Shown here one piece after another: positions 19,536-30,324 of a stretch of 44,671 nucleotides of DNA (position 1 is the stretch's first letter; every line of letters begins with the position of its first letter). Below the pieces are notes generated by a model. That model ran no database searches and was not told the origin of the DNA. It saw only the letters and a program-made list of their open reading frames with translations. The position numbers and the translations under genes were made by a program. The stretch is from Alphaproteobacteria bacterium (GTDB lineage Bacteria; Pseudomonadota; Alphaproteobacteria; JAPULJ01): contig JAPULJ010000735.1 in NCBI GenBank assembly GCA_027295145.1, forward strand, positions 1 to 44,671. The letters run 5' to 3'.

Positions 19536-20483
19536 TCAGGCCGTTGCGGCGGCGGCCACGGGGCTGCTCATCGCGGCAATAGCGGGGCGGGTTTCGCTGA
19601 AATCGGTGTAGCGCCAGGCCGTGGAATCCTCCATCAGCGCCCTCAATAATTCATGATTTAGAGCGTGGCCCGAGCGAAATCCGTGGAAGTGGCCAAGGAT
19701 GCAGCCGCCGGCAAGGTAGAGATCGCCGATCGAATCGAGCACTTTGTGGCGCACGAACTCGTCCTCGAAACGCAAGCCGTCATCGTTGAGGATACCGTCG
19801 CCACCGACGACAATGGCGTTATCCAGCGATCCTCCGCGGATCAGCCCGGCGGCGCGCAGCTCTGTAATCTCGTGCTCGAAGCCGAAGGTGCGTGCTCTGG
19901 CGATTTCCGATTGAAATGTGCCGTTTACCAGGCTGGTGAAGAATTGTTGGTGTTGAATGAACGTGCCTTCAAAATCGATCTCGAAGCTGATCGAGGGGCA
20001 CCGCCCTGGGCTCAAGACCGCCGAATGCCGGTCGTCGCCCACGCTGACCGGTTTCAGAACCTCGATCAGGCGCCGCGCCACCGGTTGCTCGGCCAGCCCC
20101 GCGCACTCGATCAAGAACAGGAAGGGTTCCGCACTACCGTCCATAATTGGTACTTCAGGCCCGTTGATCTCGATCAGGGCGTTGTCGATCTCGGCGCCCG
20201 AAAGCGCCGCCATGAGATGTTCGATAGTGCCGACGCAAACACCGTCGGCATTGCCGACGGACGTATTGAGCCTGGCATCGACGACCGTATCCCATCGCGC
20301 CGGAACCTCGCCGCCGCCACCGGCCACGTCGGTCCGCCGAAAGATGATGCCAGTGTTGGGGTCGGCAGGGTTGAGGGTCATCGAAACCTTGGCGCCGGAA
20401 TGAAGGCCGACGCCGGAGCAATCGATGGAAGACTTCAGAGTGTGCTGAAGCGCGCCGTTGATCTGATGTGCGCCAGGCGCCAT
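19536..20483 (-). CDS. lpxC: UDP-3-O-acyl-N-acetylglucosamine deacetylase
   Basis: LpxC is the committed step of lipid A synthesis, a zinc deacetylase. With the ATG at 20483, chosen because GGGGAGG stands 8 bases upstream, the product is 315 residues. Zinc ligands are His89 (TIEHLMAAL), His246 and Asp250 (RHKVLDSIGD); the general acid is His273 (SGHALNH). The GVGLHSG loop is at 25-31. It lies downstream of ftsZ with 196 bases between; that gap holds an imperfect inverted repeat (GGTCGT/ACGACC) but no ORF, so lpxC may have its own promoter as well as readthrough. Confidence 0.96.
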   Translation of the reverse strand: MAPGAHQINGALQHTLKSSIDCSGVGLHSGAKVSMTLNPADPNTGIIFRRTDVAGGGGEVPARWDTVVDARLNTSVGNADGVCVGTIEHLMAALSGAEIDNALIEINGPEVPIMDGSAEPFLFLIECAGLAEQPVARRLIEVLKPVSVGDDRHSAVLSPGRCPSISFEIDFEGTFIQHQQFFTSLVNGTFQSEIARARTFGFEHEITELRAAGLIRGGSLDNAIVVGGDGILNDDGLRFEDEFVRHKVLDSIGDLYLAGGCILGHFHGFRSGHALNHELLRALMEDSTAWRYTDFSETRPAIAAMSSPVAAAATA

Positions 20484-20679
20484 CCCCAAGCCTCCCCTAA
20501 TTTCCACGCGCCGCACTCATTCTTTTTGCGCGGTCGTTATTTTACAGACCTCCGGCCACGATCCCTGATAACGGGACGACCGCACCCGCTTCATCTAGCA
20601 GGCGCGGCCGATCCCCTCAAATCACTCTTTGTTTCAAAATGTTATGGCGCTTGGACGGCGCAAACCCTGGCGATTCTCC

Positions 20680-22269
20680 TCAATTCGCTTGGCGTCGTAG
20701 AAATGCCGGGATCTCGAGGATTTCGGCGCTCTCGAATTCCGCTTCTCCTGGGGATTCCACCGCCGATTTGAGTTTATCCGGCTCGCTCTCAGCTTCGCCG
20801 GCCGGCGAGTCGTCGCTCTCCGGTTTATCGGCTGTTTCCCTGGGATATTCATCATCGTCGTCGCTGTTGTCGATGAGCAAGCCAAGCAGGCGCGAGCCCC
20901 GGCGGCGACGCCTACGCTTCGTCGGCCGTCGGCTATCGGCCGTCGGCACTTCTTTGACGATGGGAGGGACTATCTCCTCAGCAGCCTCCACTCCAGGCGC
21001 GAATTGCTCGCCAGCATCCTCGATCGTTGCCTTATCCTCATGGGTTGCGCCGAAAATACGCTCGCGGCGATCGGCGAGCTCGACCTCCGCTTCCGGCTCG
21101 TCGGTGTCCTGGGAGGCCTTGAACAGATCTTCGTTTTCGACCACTCCTTCGGCTTCCGCCTCTTCGCGTTCTTCAAGCGTGATCGCCGGCTCGTCAATCG
21201 GCTCCTCCTGGGCTTGTGATGCGGCAAGAGGTTCAGCAATGGGTGGCTCGTATTGGGGTCTTTCCTCACGTACGCGGATCGGCAGGCTCTGCTCAGCTCC
21301 GGCACCAGTGATGCCGGTGGCGAAGATCGAAACCCGGACCTTACCCTGCAATCCTTCATCGAAGGTCGAGCCGAAGATGATATTGGCGTCGGGATCGACT
21401 TCCTCTCGGATGCGGTTGGCGGCCTCGTCGACCTCGTATAGGGTCATGTCGTTGCCGCCGGTGATGTTGATCAGCACCCCGCGCGCGCCGCGCAGCGAGA
21501 CGTCGTCGAGCAGGGGGTTGGAAATTGCCGCGTCGGATGCCTTGACCGCCCGGCCTTCGCCCTCGGCCTCGCCCGCGCCCATCATCGCCTTGCCCATCTC
21601 GCTCATCACCGTGCGGATATCGGCGAAGTCGAGATTGATCAATCCCGGCATGGTCATAAGATCGGTGACCCCGCGAACGCCGGCATAGAGCACGTCGTCG
21701 GCCATCTTGAAGGCATCGGAGAAAGTCGTTTTTTCGTCCGCCACCCGGAACAGGTTCTGGTTGGGGATGACGATCAGCGTATCGACAATCTCCTGTAAAT
21801 CGTCGAGCCCTTCCTCGGCGATCCGCATCCGCTGGGTGCCTTCGAAATGAAAGGGCTTGGTGACGACGGCTACTGTCAGCAGGCCCTGTTCGCGTGCCAG
21901 CCGGGCGATTACCGGAGCGGCACCGGTGCCGGTGCCGCCGCCCATGCCGGCGGTGATGAAGGCCATGTGGTTGCCTTGCAGATGATCGCTGATCTCCTGC
22001 GCGCCTTCCTCAGCCGAGGCGCGGCCGATCTCCGGGCGGGCGCCTGCGCCCAATCCTTGGGTGATGGTTGAACCAAGCTGGATTTTGCGTTTCGCCGAAG
22101 TCAGAGAGAGAGCCTGGGCATCGGTATTGGCAACGACGTATTCGACGCCTTCGAGCTCGGACTGGATCATGTTGTTGACGGCATTGCCGCCGGCGCCGCC
22201 GACACCGAATACCAATATCTTCGGCGTGAGTTCGGTCGGTACTTTTGGCGTGCTCAGATTGATTCCCAT
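20680..22269 (-). CDS. ftsZ: Cell division GTPase FtsZ
   Basis: FtsZ polymerises into the Z ring. From the ATG at 22269 (GGAGG five bases upstream) the product is 529 residues. The GTP-binding core holds [10 protein letters not shown] (22-31), the tubulin signature GGGTGTG (110-116) and the T7 loop NLDFADI. Residues from about 335 to 515 form a long, acidic, low-complexity linker as in many alphaproteobacteria; it contains a run of six Arg (452-457) next to an Asp-rich stretch (470-473). The conserved tail [10 protein letters not shown] binds FtsA and other partners. An upstream extension of the frame to 22611 is a shadow of ftsA. Confidence 0.97.
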   Translation of the reverse strand: MGINLSTPKVPTELTPKILVFGVGGAGGNAVNNMIQSELEGVEYVVANTDAQALSLTSAKRKIQLGSTITQGLGAGARPEIGRASAEEGAQEISDHLQGNHMAFITAGMGGGTGTGAAPVIARLAREQGLLTVAVVTKPFHFEGTQRMRIAEEGLDDLQEIVDTLIVIPNQNLFRVADEKTTFSDAFKMADDVLYAGVRGVTDLMTMPGLINLDFADIRTVMSEMGKAMMGAGEAEGEGRAVKASDAAISNPLLDDVSLRGARGVLINITGGNDMTLYEVDEAANRIREEVDPDANIIFGSTFDEGLQGKVRVSIFATGITGAGAEQSLPIRVREERPQYEPPIAEPLAASQAQEEPIDEPAITLEEREEAEAEGVVENEDLFKASQDTDEPEAEVELADRRERIFGATHEDKATIEDAGEQFAPGVEAAEEIVPPIVKEVPTADSRRPTKRRRRRRGSRLLGLLIDNSDDDDEYPRETADKPESDDSPAGEAESEPDKLKSAVESPGEAEFESAEILEIPAFLRRQAN

Positions 22270-22351
22270 AGCAACCTCCGATTCACTTTGTTGGGGTTTT
22301 GGAATCCAAGTCGCCGGTGGCGACCGGGATTTTCTACGATTCGAGCTGGAA

Positions 22352-23650
22352 TTAGAAGTATTCATGCAGCCATTGACCGATTCGGACGAACAGACCGGCC
22401 GACCCTGTGTTGTGGTGTGATGGGTGGTGGTGTGACGGACTATGTTGTGAGGCGCGCTTACCGCCGGTGCCGGGCGGCGCCATCGCGTAGTGCAGCAACC
22501 CCGCAGCGACGGCAAACGCCGGACCCGAGACCGACTCCGCCAGGGCGGTGATTGGCGCCGGCCGGCCGAGACGCACCTGGACGCCGAAGATATTGCCGGT
22601 GATCTCGGCAACGCCCTGTAGCTGGCTGGCGCCGCCGGTCAGAATAATCCGCCGGATGCTGGCCACGCCGGGGCCGTCCCTTTCGATCAGCTCGGCCATC
22701 AACTCGAAAGTTTCCTCGATGCGCGGCCCGATCATGCCGGCGATCTCCGCCCGCGACGCCTGGCCGATCTCGTCCGACAGGTCGCCGGCGATCTGAGGCA
22801 CGCCGATCAGCCGATCCCCATCGGAACTAGTGGCGACGGCAGTACCGAAGAGCGTCTTGATCCGTTCTGCATCGGCGAGGGGTGTCGCCAGCCCATGCGC
22901 CAGATCGGCGCTCACATGGCGGCCGCCGACCGGCACCCGGCCGGTGAACACAAGTTCTCCCTCCTCGAACGAGGCCAGCGTGGTCGTGCCGCCGCCCATA
23001 TCTATGATGGTGACGCCAAGTTCGGTCTCATCAATGGTGAGGCAGCCGAGCCCAGCGGCGTAGGGCGAAGCGACCAACGCCTCGCATTCCAAGTGGCAGC
23101 CGGCGACGCAACTTTTGAGGTTCTGGATGGCGCTTGGCTCGGCGGTAACGAGATGCATATCGACGCCGAGCCTTTGCGCCGCCATGCCGCTGGGGTCCTT
23201 GATCCCTCTGGTGCCGTCGAGGCTGAAGGCGACGGGGATGGCGTGGATCACCTCGCGCTCGACGCCATTGCGCCACTGCTGGCCCTGATCAAGCAGGCGC
23301 CGCAGGTCGGCTTTGCTAACCTGATGACCGGGCACCGTGACCTCGGCATTGGTCCGCGCCGAGCGTGGGTCGCCGGCCGATACATTGACCACCACACCGG
23401 TAATCGTGGCGTCGGCCATTTCCTCGGCCGTGTGGACGACCGCGCGCACGGCGTTGCGGGCCGCTTCCATATCAACGATCGAGCCGCCCTTGATGCCCTT
23501 TGAGACCTGGTGACCGATGCCGATGATCCTGGGGGCGCAATCGTCCCCAAGCTCGGCGATCAGGCAGCAGACCTTACTTGTCCCGATATCGAGCGCTGCG
23601 GTCAGAGGTTTTCGTGACTTACTCAATTCCGGTCGGGGCTCCCTACCCAA
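22352..23650 (-). CDS. ftsA: Cell division protein FtsA
   Basis: FtsA is an actin-like ATPase that ties FtsZ to the membrane. The 432-residue protein has the phosphate-1 loop [12 protein letters not shown] (19-30), a second phosphate loop [11 protein letters not shown] and the adenosine motif [10 protein letters not shown]. The C-terminal [14 protein letters not shown] is the amphipathic membrane helix. Between core and helix lies a His-rich linker (His403, 407-409, 412, 413). The frame starts with TTG at 23650; a second TTG at 23626 would give the start [12 protein letters not shown], which fits the family better, so the start is uncertain. It follows ftsQ by 25 bases. Confidence 0.95.
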   Translation of the reverse strand: MGREPRPELSKSRKPLTAALDIGTSKVCCLIAELGDDCAPRIIGIGHQVSKGIKGGSIVDMEAARNAVRAVVHTAEEMADATITGVVVNVSAGDPRSARTNAEVTVPGHQVSKADLRRLLDQGQQWRNGVEREVIHAIPVAFSLDGTRGIKDPSGMAAQRLGVDMHLVTAEPSAIQNLKSCVAGCHLECEALVASPYAAGLGCLTIDETELGVTIIDMGGGTTTLASFEEGELVFTGRVPVGGRHVSADLAHGLATPLADAERIKTLFGTAVATSSDGDRLIGVPQIAGDLSDEIGQASRAEIAGMIGPRIEETFELMAELIERDGPGVASIRRIILTGGASQLQGVAEITGNIFGVQVRLGRPAPITALAESVSGPAFAVAAGLLHYAMAPPGTGGKRASQHSPSHHHPSHHNTGSAGLFVRIGQWLHEYF

Positions 23651-23675
23651 GTTATCGCGTTGTTTTCATTGGCGA

Positions 23676-24674
23676 TCATGTGCTGCGTCCCGGTCCGTCC
23701 TGGCGCGGCGGTAGTGGCGGCAGCTTGCCCGGCGCCCGCAAGATGATCCGGTCGGGTAGCCGCAGGTCGATGAGGATGATCCCGCGGTCAAGGAGGTTGT
23801 GCCGAGCCTCGAGTCGGGCAAAGCGCAGCCAGGCTGCCGCCGGTTTGTCTTGAGGAAGCATCAACACGACGCCGTTGTCGAAGACGATATCCCAGCGCCG
23901 TTTACCGAGCCGGCGGGACGATGCGACCCGCTTGGCCAGCTTCGGTTGGGTGGCGAGAAATTCGAGCAGCCGGCCGACGGCGACCGGGGCGCCGCGCCCG
24001 GCGACCAGAGGCAGCGCCGCCCAGCGTCCGGGCCTGCGGGTCCGAATGGCGACCCCGTCGCCATCAACAAGCAGGGTGCGGCCGCCCGAGTGCCACCGCG
24101 CGATCGGCCGCCGCTCGGTTATACCGACATAGATCGTGTCGGGCAGTCGGCGCTCGACGACGGCCCGGGCGACCCAAGGAAGAGCCTCGATGCGCGCCTT
24201 TGCCCCTTCGAGGTCGAAATTCAGGATCGCTGTACCAGGCCGGGCACCGAGCGCGCGTTCGATCGCCTGCCGGTCGGCCCGGCGGCGGCCTTCGATCTTT
24301 ACAATTCCAAGCGTTAACTGAACAGTGCTCATAAGTTGCGCCTGGCCAGCGACAAACCAGGCTTCGGCGCGATCGAAATGACCGGCTTGCCACAGCCACA
24401 ATGGCGATGTCAGCAGGGCCGCCGCCAAAATCCGACGAAGAGTACGGCGCAAACGGTCCCGGTGGCGCTCCCACCGCCGAGCCCAACGGCCCTTGGCGGA
24501 GTGAGCCGGCGAGCGGTCATGCCAGCGCACCGGCGGCAGGGCCAGCTCGCCCTGACGATGGGCCGGCGTGCCGGCGAAGCGGAGTTCCTGCCGCGACGAT
24601 TGTGCGCGTCGGCCCTTGCCGTCCCCGGAAGGCACAGTGGCGGCTGCCCGGACGATGATGTCGACCGGGTTCAT
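23676..24674 (-). CDS. ftsQ: Cell division protein FtsQ
   Basis: FtsQ is a bitopic divisome protein. The 332-residue product has a long basic cytoplasmic N-terminus (about 80 residues, rich in Arg), one membrane segment (ILAAALLTSPLWLW), then the POTRA domain starting at VQLTLGIVKIEGRRRADRQ and the beta domain (ERRPIARW...LLVDGDGVAI). The ATG at 24674 overlaps the ddl stop (ATGA), which fixes the start. The C-terminus ends in a Pro/Arg-rich tail. Confidence 0.93.
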   Translation of the reverse strand: MNPVDIIVRAAATVPSGDGKGRRAQSSRQELRFAGTPAHRQGELALPPVRWHDRSPAHSAKGRWARRWERHRDRLRRTLRRILAAALLTSPLWLWQAGHFDRAEAWFVAGQAQLMSTVQLTLGIVKIEGRRRADRQAIERALGARPGTAILNFDLEGAKARIEALPWVARAVVERRLPDTIYVGITERRPIARWHSGGRTLLVDGDGVAIRTRRPGRWAALPLVAGRGAPVAVGRLLEFLATQPKLAKRVASSRRLGKRRWDIVFDNGVVLMLPQDKPAAAWLRFARLEARHNLLDRGIILIDLRLPDRIILRAPGKLPPLPPRQDGPGRST

Positions 24675-25594
24675 GCGTCGCACTCCGCATGCTCCACCAT
24701 CCACACTACAAGGTCATCAAACGACATTCCGATATGGGCGGCTTGTTCCGGCACTAGGCTCATCGGTGTCATGCCGGGTTGGGTGTTGACCTCGAGGATG
24801 TAGATGGCGCCGGGACCACCCTCGGCTTCGTCGTAGCGGAAGTCGGCCCGGCTACAGCCGCGGCAGCCGAGGGTCTGGTGGGCCAGGGCGGCCAGGCGCA
24901 TGGCCTCGTCGTAGATCGCCTTGGGCACCGGCGCCGGGACCACATGGACCGCCGCCTTTTCCTTGTCGTATTTGGCGTCGTAGTCGTAGAAACCTTGCTG
25001 GGGCTGGACCTCGGTGACCGCCAGCGCGCGCTCGCCGATAACGCCGACTGTAAGCTCGCGGCCCGGCACGTAGCGCTCGACCAGCACCCGATCGCCGTAG
25101 GGCCAGGACCGGCCATCGAAGGGTGGCATATGGTCCCCGGATTGCACAATGTGGACGCCGACGCTGGAGCCTTCATTGATTGGCTTGATGACGTAAGGGC
25201 GTTCCATTACATCGCCGGCAAGAACGTCCTCGCGGGCTGAAATGACACCGTGCGCACAGCGGATGCCGACCGTTTCAAACAACCGCTTGGCCATCACCTT
25301 GTCCATCGCCAACGCCGAGGCGAGCACACCCGAATGGGTGTAGGGAATATTGAGGATGTCGAGCAGGCCCTGGATGCTGCCATCTTCGCCAAAGCGGCCA
25401 TGCAGGGCGTTGAAGACTACGTCGGGTGCCGGATTGAGGGCCTTCATCAGTTTGCCCATATCGCGTTGAACGTCGATAGCGGTGACCGTAAAGCCGGCGT
25501 GTTCCAGGGCTTTGGCGCAGTTGGCGCCGCTATTCAAGGAAACCTCGCGCTCGGCAGACCAGCCGCCCATCAGCACGGCCACGTGCTTGCTCAT
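24671..25594 (-). CDS. ddl: D-alanine--D-alanine ligase
   Basis: Ddl joins two D-alanines for the pentapeptide. From the ATG at 25594, which overlaps the murB stop (ATGA), the product is 307 residues, typical of DdlB. It starts VAVLMGGWSAEREVSL, followed by NALHGRFGEDGSIQGLLD, the ATP-grasp loop KPINEGSSVGVHIV and the metal-binding EVNTQPGMTPMSLVPEQA. Six conserved substrate residues appear in place. Confidence 0.96.
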   Translation of the reverse strand: MSKHVAVLMGGWSAEREVSLNSGANCAKALEHAGFTVTAIDVQRDMGKLMKALNPAPDVVFNALHGRFGEDGSIQGLLDILNIPYTHSGVLASALAMDKVMAKRLFETVGIRCAHGVISAREDVLAGDVMERPYVIKPINEGSSVGVHIVQSGDHMPPFDGRSWPYGDRVLVERYVPGRELTVGVIGERALAVTEVQPQQGFYDYDAKYDKEKAAVHVVPAPVPKAIYDEAMRLAALAHQTLGCRGCSRADFRYDEAEGGPGAIYILEVNTQPGMTPMSLVPEQAAHIGMSFDDLVVWMVEHAECDA

Positions 25595-26622
25595 GCTGGG
25601 TTCTCCGTTGGGGGCGTGGCCCGAACGCCGATGCAGCGGATCTCCCATTCCAACTCGATGCCGGTCTCCTGCAACACGCGCCGGCGGACGTCGTCGCCAA
25701 GATCCTCGAGATCGGCCGCGCTCGCCGTGCCCGTATTGATGAGGAAGTTGCAGTGCTTTTCCGAGACCATGGCGCCGCCACGCTTTAATCCGCGACACCC
25801 AGCTTTATCGATGAGCTCCCAGGATCTCGGGCCTTGTGGGTCCGTGCCTTGGGGATTCTTGAAAGTCGAGCCGCCGGTGCGCGTGCGCAGGGGCTGGCTT
25901 TCCTCGCGGGCCTCGTTGATGCGCTCGATCTCCCGACCAACGACGTCTTGCGAAACCAGCGCTCCCTTGAGCGAGGCGCCGGTCAGGATCCATTCCTCGG
26001 GTAGCTCAGAATGGCGGTAGGCGTAGCCGAACTGGGCGATCGGCAGGAAGTGGAGCTGGCCGGCGCCGTCGATCGCCTTGGCCTGGATCACCACGTCGGC
26101 CATCTCGCTGCCATAGGCGCCGGCGTTCATGCGCAGGGCGCCGCCGATTGTGCCGGGGATGCCGGCGAGAAATTCCAAACCGCCCACCGCTTGGTCCCCG
26201 TGGGAACCGATCCCGGCATCGCGGCAGGCACGGGCGACCTGGATGCTGGCCGCGCCGGCGCCGACATTGACCAATACGCCTGCGCCTTGCGATGCCGCCG
26301 GCTCGAAATCGACTTCCTCGAAGACAGCGCCGACTGTGATGTCGCGGAACGAGCGGCCGAGGCGGATGACGACTCCGCCGATCCCGCCATCGCGAATCAG
26401 CAGGTTCGAGGCGCCGCCGATGAGGGTGACCGCGACGTCATTCGGCTTGTTAGCGATGAAGAAGGATAGATCTTCGCGGTCGGCCGGGTGGAAAAGCACT
26501 TCCGCCGGGCCGCCGACGCGGAACCATGTATAGCGATCGAGCGGGGCATCGGCGACATATTCGCCGCGCACCGGGGGTAGCCGGTCGACCAGACTGGGCG
26601 CCTTACGGACGGCCGCCATCAT
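25591..26622 (-). CDS. murB: UDP-N-acetylenolpyruvylglucosamine reductase
   Basis: MurB is the FAD enzyme that forms UDP-MurNAc with NADPH. The 343-residue protein shows [14 protein letters not shown], the FAD-binding [33 protein letters not shown] with NAGAYG, catalytic Ser in GGSTFKNP and the C-terminal Glu region near GIELEWEIR. The SerFKNP and shorter loop put it in type IIb. Its ATG overlaps the murC stop; a second ATG follows directly (MM). Confidence 0.96.
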   Translation of the reverse strand: MMAAVRKAPSLVDRLPPVRGEYVADAPLDRYTWFRVGGPAEVLFHPADREDLSFFIANKPNDVAVTLIGGASNLLIRDGGIGGVVIRLGRSFRDITVGAVFEEVDFEPAASQGAGVLVNVGAGAASIQVARACRDAGIGSHGDQAVGGLEFLAGIPGTIGGALRMNAGAYGSEMADVVIQAKAIDGAGQLHFLPIAQFGYAYRHSELPEEWILTGASLKGALVSQDVVGREIERINEAREESQPLRTRTGGSTFKNPQGTDPQGPRSWELIDKAGCRGLKRGGAMVSEKHCNFLINTGTASAADLEDLGDDVRRRVLQETGIELEWEIRCIGVRATPPTENPA

Positions 26623-28070
26623 TGCTTGGCTCTCGTCTTCGTGGTGGCCTTGGGTTTGGCGCGGGGCAGATTTTCGAGTTCGCGGGGTAGGCTATGGGCC
26701 CAGTTGGTGATGCTGCCGGCGCCCAGGCAAATCACGAAGTCGCCCTTCTTGGCGTGCTCGGCGACCAGCCCGGCAAGCGCTTGAGGCCCATCGAGGGAGA
26801 GCACATGGCGGTGGCCGTGGGCCCGCAAACCCTCGACCAGCGTATCGCGGTCGAAGCCTTCGATGGGGTCCTCGCCGGCTGCGTGAACCGGGGCCACGAT
26901 AACCGTATCGGCGTCGTTGAAACAGGTGCAGAAATCCTCGAACAAGTCGCGCAGGCGGGAGTAGCGGTGGGGCTGGACGACGCCGATGACGCGCCCACGG
27001 CCGGCTCCGCGGGCGGCTTTCAGAACGGCGGCGATCTCGACCGGGTGGTGAGCGTAGTCGTCGACGATGATGACGCCGCCGACCTTGCCGGTCCTCGTGA
27101 AGCGGCGATTGACGCCGGCGAAGTTAGCCAGCGCTTTGCGCAACACGGGTTCTTCAATTTCAAGCTCGAGGCCGACGGCGATAGCGGCCAGCGCGTTGAG
27201 CACGTTGTATTCGCCAACCATCGGCAGCTTGATGCCTTCGATCGTGTAGGGCTTGGCGCCGGCCCGGTCGCGCACGATGACATCGAATATCACGCCGGAA
27301 GGGCCGAACCGGGCGTTGACACCGCGCACGTCTGCCTGCCGGCTGCGCCCGTAGGTAACGATCCTGCGGTCGGGAATGCGGGCGACCATCGACTGAACCT
27401 CGGCATGATCGACGCACAGCACCGCCAGCCCGTAGAAGGGCACGTTGCCGACGAAGGAATCGAAGGCATCGCGCAATGCGTCGAACGAGCCGTAATGGTC
27501 GAGATGCTCGGGGTCGATGTTGGTGACTATTGCGAACGCCGCCGGCAACTTCACGAACGTGCCGTCCGATTCGTCGGCCTCGACCACCATCCAGTCGCCC
27601 TCGCCGAGGCGCGCGTTGGTCCCGTAGGCGTTGATGACGCCGCCATTGATTACCGTCGGATCGAGCCCGGCCGTGTCTAGCAGAGAGGCGATCAGCGAGG
27701 TCGTCGTCGTCTTGCCATGGGTGCCACCGACGGCAATTGCCCATTTCAGGCGCATCAGTTCGGCCAGCATTTCGGCCCGCCGCACGACCGGCAGCAAGCG
27801 CTCGCGCGCGGCCACGACTTCGGGATTGTCTGTGTTGACCGCCGAGGAGATGACGACCACCTGGGCGTCGCCCAAATTTCGTGGCTCGTGGCCGATGGCG
27901 ACGGGAATCCCGAGCTCTCGTAGGCGCCTGACATTGGCGCTTTCGGCGATGTCGCTGCCCTGCACCGTATAACCAAGATTGCTCAGGATCTCGGCGATAC
28001 CGCTCATGCCGATGCCGCCGATGCCGATGAAATGCAGGGTGCCGATATTGAGGGGCAGGGTGCTGATCAT
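26619..28070 (-). CDS. murC: UDP-N-acetylmuramate--L-alanine ligase
   Basis: MurC adds L-Ala to UDP-MurNAc. The 483-residue protein has the Rossmann start [17 protein letters not shown] (13-29), P-loop [10 protein letters not shown] (115-124), the carbamoylated-Lys/His region and C-terminal [14 protein letters not shown]. It ends in a basic tail ([12 protein letters not shown]). The ATG overlaps the murG stop (ATGA). Confidence 0.97.
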   Translation of the reverse strand: MISTLPLNIGTLHFIGIGGIGMSGIAEILSNLGYTVQGSDIAESANVRRLRELGIPVAIGHEPRNLGDAQVVVISSAVNTDNPEVVAARERLLPVVRRAEMLAELMRLKWAIAVGGTHGKTTTTSLIASLLDTAGLDPTVINGGVINAYGTNARLGEGDWMVVEADESDGTFVKLPAAFAIVTNIDPEHLDHYGSFDALRDAFDSFVGNVPFYGLAVLCVDHAEVQSMVARIPDRRIVTYGRSRQADVRGVNARFGPSGVIFDVIVRDRAGAKPYTIEGIKLPMVGEYNVLNALAAIAVGLELEIEEPVLRKALANFAGVNRRFTRTGKVGGVIIVDDYAHHPVEIAAVLKAARGAGRGRVIGVVQPHRYSRLRDLFEDFCTCFNDADTVIVAPVHAAGEDPIEGFDRDTLVEGLRAHGHRHVLSLDGPQALAGLVAEHAKKGDFVICLGAGSITNWAHSLPRELENLPRAKPKATTKTRAKQ

Positions 28071-29200
28071 GCCGCGTTCCCCGCATGTCTTGCAGGCCCT
28101 GGAACGAGGCCCAGTACCATCTTGGCGAGGCGCTCAGCGGCGTCGGGGTGGCCGATCTTCCTGGCCTGCTTGGCAGCACCAGCGAGTTCGGCCGGGCGGT
28201 CAAGTAACTCAGCGATGCGTTCGGCCAGCCAGGCGGCCGTGAATTGCGGTTGCGGCGCCAGCCAGCCGGCACCGGCCTGCGCCACCGCCCGCGCGTTGGC
28301 CGTCTGATGATCGTCGGTGGCATAGGGGTAGGGCACCAGGATCGCCGGCCGTCCGGCGGCGGTCAGCTCGGCGATGGTCGAGGCGCCGGCCCGGCAGATC
28401 AGCAGGCTCGCTGTTTTCAGTCGCTTGGGGACGTCGTCAAAGAAGCTGGCAAGAATGGGTTTGAGCCCGGCCTCGGCGTAGATGCGCGCGGCCTCCTCGA
28501 TATCTTCCTCGCGACATTGCTGGGCAATGCGCAGGCGTTTGCGCTTGGACGGGGTTAGCATAGCCAGCGCGGCGGGGACGATTTCGCTGAATACCCGCGC
28601 GCCCTGGCTGCCGCCCAGCACTAGAAGGTTTACCGGTTTCCCTTTGGCGATATTGGGGTAGGGCGCACCGGCGAGGGCCGCGATCGGTGCCCGCACCGGG
28701 TTGCCGGTGACCACCAACTTGCCGAGATCGCCGGGCCGCACGCCGTGCACATCAGGATAGGCGACTGCGATACGCCGGGCGCGGCGGGCGAGGAAACGGT
28801 TGGCCCGGCCGAGGACCGCGTTCTGCTCATGGAGCGCGCTGGGGATACCGAGCCAGCCGGCGGCGATCATCGCCGGGAAAGATGCGTAACCGCCGAATCC
28901 GACCACCACCGTCGGCTTCAGCCGTTTGAGCAGCGAGCGCGCCTGGAAAGTCCCCAAGGCGATGTCGGCGAGCCCCAGAAGGCGCGCTATCGGGCCGCGC
29001 CCGGTAACCTGCCCGGCGCGCAGCTTGTGAGTATCGATTTTCTGCAGCGTCTCTCCGTAAGCGCCGCCACGGCGGTCGGTGACCAGTGCCACACGGCAGC
29101 CCTTGCCGATCAAGGCGTTGGCCAGCGCATCGGCCGGGAACATGTGCCCACCGGTGCCGCCGGCGGTCAGCACGATCAACGTCTTGCTGGTGCCGGTCAT
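28067..29200 (-). CDS. murG: Lipid II synthase MurG
   Basis: MurG is the peripheral-membrane glycosyltransferase that adds GlcNAc to lipid I. From the ATG at 29200, overlapping the ftsW stop (ATGA), the product is 377 residues: [15 protein letters not shown] (14-28), [43 protein letters not shown] and the UDP-GlcNAc site [11 protein letters not shown]. The frame stays open far upstream inside ftsW; that extension is a shadow. Confidence 0.97.
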   Translation of the reverse strand: MTGTSKTLIVLTAGGTGGHMFPADALANALIGKGCRVALVTDRRGGAYGETLQKIDTHKLRAGQVTGRGPIARLLGLADIALGTFQARSLLKRLKPTVVVGFGGYASFPAMIAAGWLGIPSALHEQNAVLGRANRFLARRARRIAVAYPDVHGVRPGDLGKLVVTGNPVRAPIAALAGAPYPNIAKGKPVNLLVLGGSQGARVFSEIVPAALAMLTPSKRKRLRIAQQCREEDIEEAARIYAEAGLKPILASFFDDVPKRLKTASLLICRAGASTIAELTAAGRPAILVPYPYATDDHQTANARAVAQAGAGWLAPQPQFTAAWLAERIAELLDRPAELAGAAKQARKIGHPDAAERLAKMVLGLVPGPARHAGNAA

Positions 29201-30324
29201 GGGTTGCCCACCGTGCCGGCGCCCTTGCGGGTGAGGGCCAATAACATACCCATGCCAAGCGCTAGGGCCATCAGGGAGGAGCCACCATAAGAAAGGAATG
29301 GAAGGGTCATGCCCTTGGTCGGGATCAGGCTCAAGCTCGAGGCCATGTTGATCAAGGCCTGGATGCCGAAGCCGGCGAGTAGGCCGACTGAAGCCAGAAA
29401 TACGAACAAATTGCTCTCGGTATGAACCCGCGCCATGCCGCGCAGGACGATGAAGGCATAAAGGGCGACAATGGCGAGGCCGGCGATCAGGCCGAATTCC
29501 TCGCCGGCCACCGCGAAGACGAAATCGCTGTGGGCATCGGGCAGCATTGCCTTGACAGTGCCCTCTCCGGGGCCTCGCCCAAAGAGGCCGCCATTGGTGA
29601 AGGCCTCGAGCGCGCGGTCGATCTGATAGGTGTCGGCGCCGGCCGGGTTCCTGAAGGCGTTGATGCGGCCGGCGACGTGAGGAAAGGTATAGTAAGCGGC
29701 GACCATGCCGCCCAGGCCAAGCCCGGTGATCGAGCCGACCCAGATGATCGAAATGCCGGCGACGAAAAGCTGGACCAGGCAGACGGCAACCACCAGCCCG
29801 GCGGTACCGAGGTCGGGTTGCAGGACCAGAAGCCCGACGACGAGAGCAGCGGCACTGAGTGCGATCACCATGCCGGGGAAGGCGATTTGCCGGCGGCCTT
29901 GCGCGATCATCCAGGCGGTAAATACGGCGAGTGTCGGTTTCAATATCTCCGATGGCTGGAAGGACCGCCCGGCGATGGTCAGCCAGCGTCGGGCGCCGTT
30001 CTGCTCGGCACCGATCGCAAGCGTCAACACCGTCCCGGCGAGCGCCAGAAAAAAGAGGACCACCGCGAGGCGTTTGACCGATCGGGCCGATAATAGGGAG
30101 ACGGCCAGCAGCAGGGCGAAGGCGATGGGCAGAAGGACTGCCTGCTGGCGGACGAAATGAAAGCTGTCGAGGCCGATGCGGCCGGCGGCCGCCGGTCCGG
30201 CGGCGTAGATCAGCAACCCGCCGACGGCAGTGAGAACGGCCAGCGCCGCGAGGCTCCATTTGTCCACCGTCCACCACCAACGGCTCAGAACGCTGGTATC
30301 GGTGCGCGCAAAATAGCTGCTCAT
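29197..30324 (-). CDS. ftsW: Septal glycan polymerase FtsW
   Basis: FtsW is the SEDS-family polymerase that works with FtsI at the septum. From the ATG at 30324, overlapping the murD stop, the 375-residue protein has about ten membrane segments, NGARRWL, the catalytic Asp region (LQPDLGTAGLV), AFTNGGLFGRGPGEG and the C-terminal FLSYGGSSLMA motif. Upstream in-frame sequence to 30447 is inside murD. Confidence 0.95.
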   Translation of the reverse strand: MSSYFARTDTSVLSRWWWTVDKWSLAALAVLTAVGGLLIYAAGPAAAGRIGLDSFHFVRQQAVLLPIAFALLLAVSLLSARSVKRLAVVLFFLALAGTVLTLAIGAEQNGARRWLTIAGRSFQPSEILKPTLAVFTAWMIAQGRRQIAFPGMVIALSAAALVVGLLVLQPDLGTAGLVVAVCLVQLFVAGISIIWVGSITGLGLGGMVAAYYTFPHVAGRINAFRNPAGADTYQIDRALEAFTNGGLFGRGPGEGTVKAMLPDAHSDFVFAVAGEEFGLIAGLAIVALYAFIVLRGMARVHTESNLFVFLASVGLLAGFGIQALINMASSLSLIPTKGMTLPFLSYGGSSLMALALGMGMLLALTRKGAGTVGNP

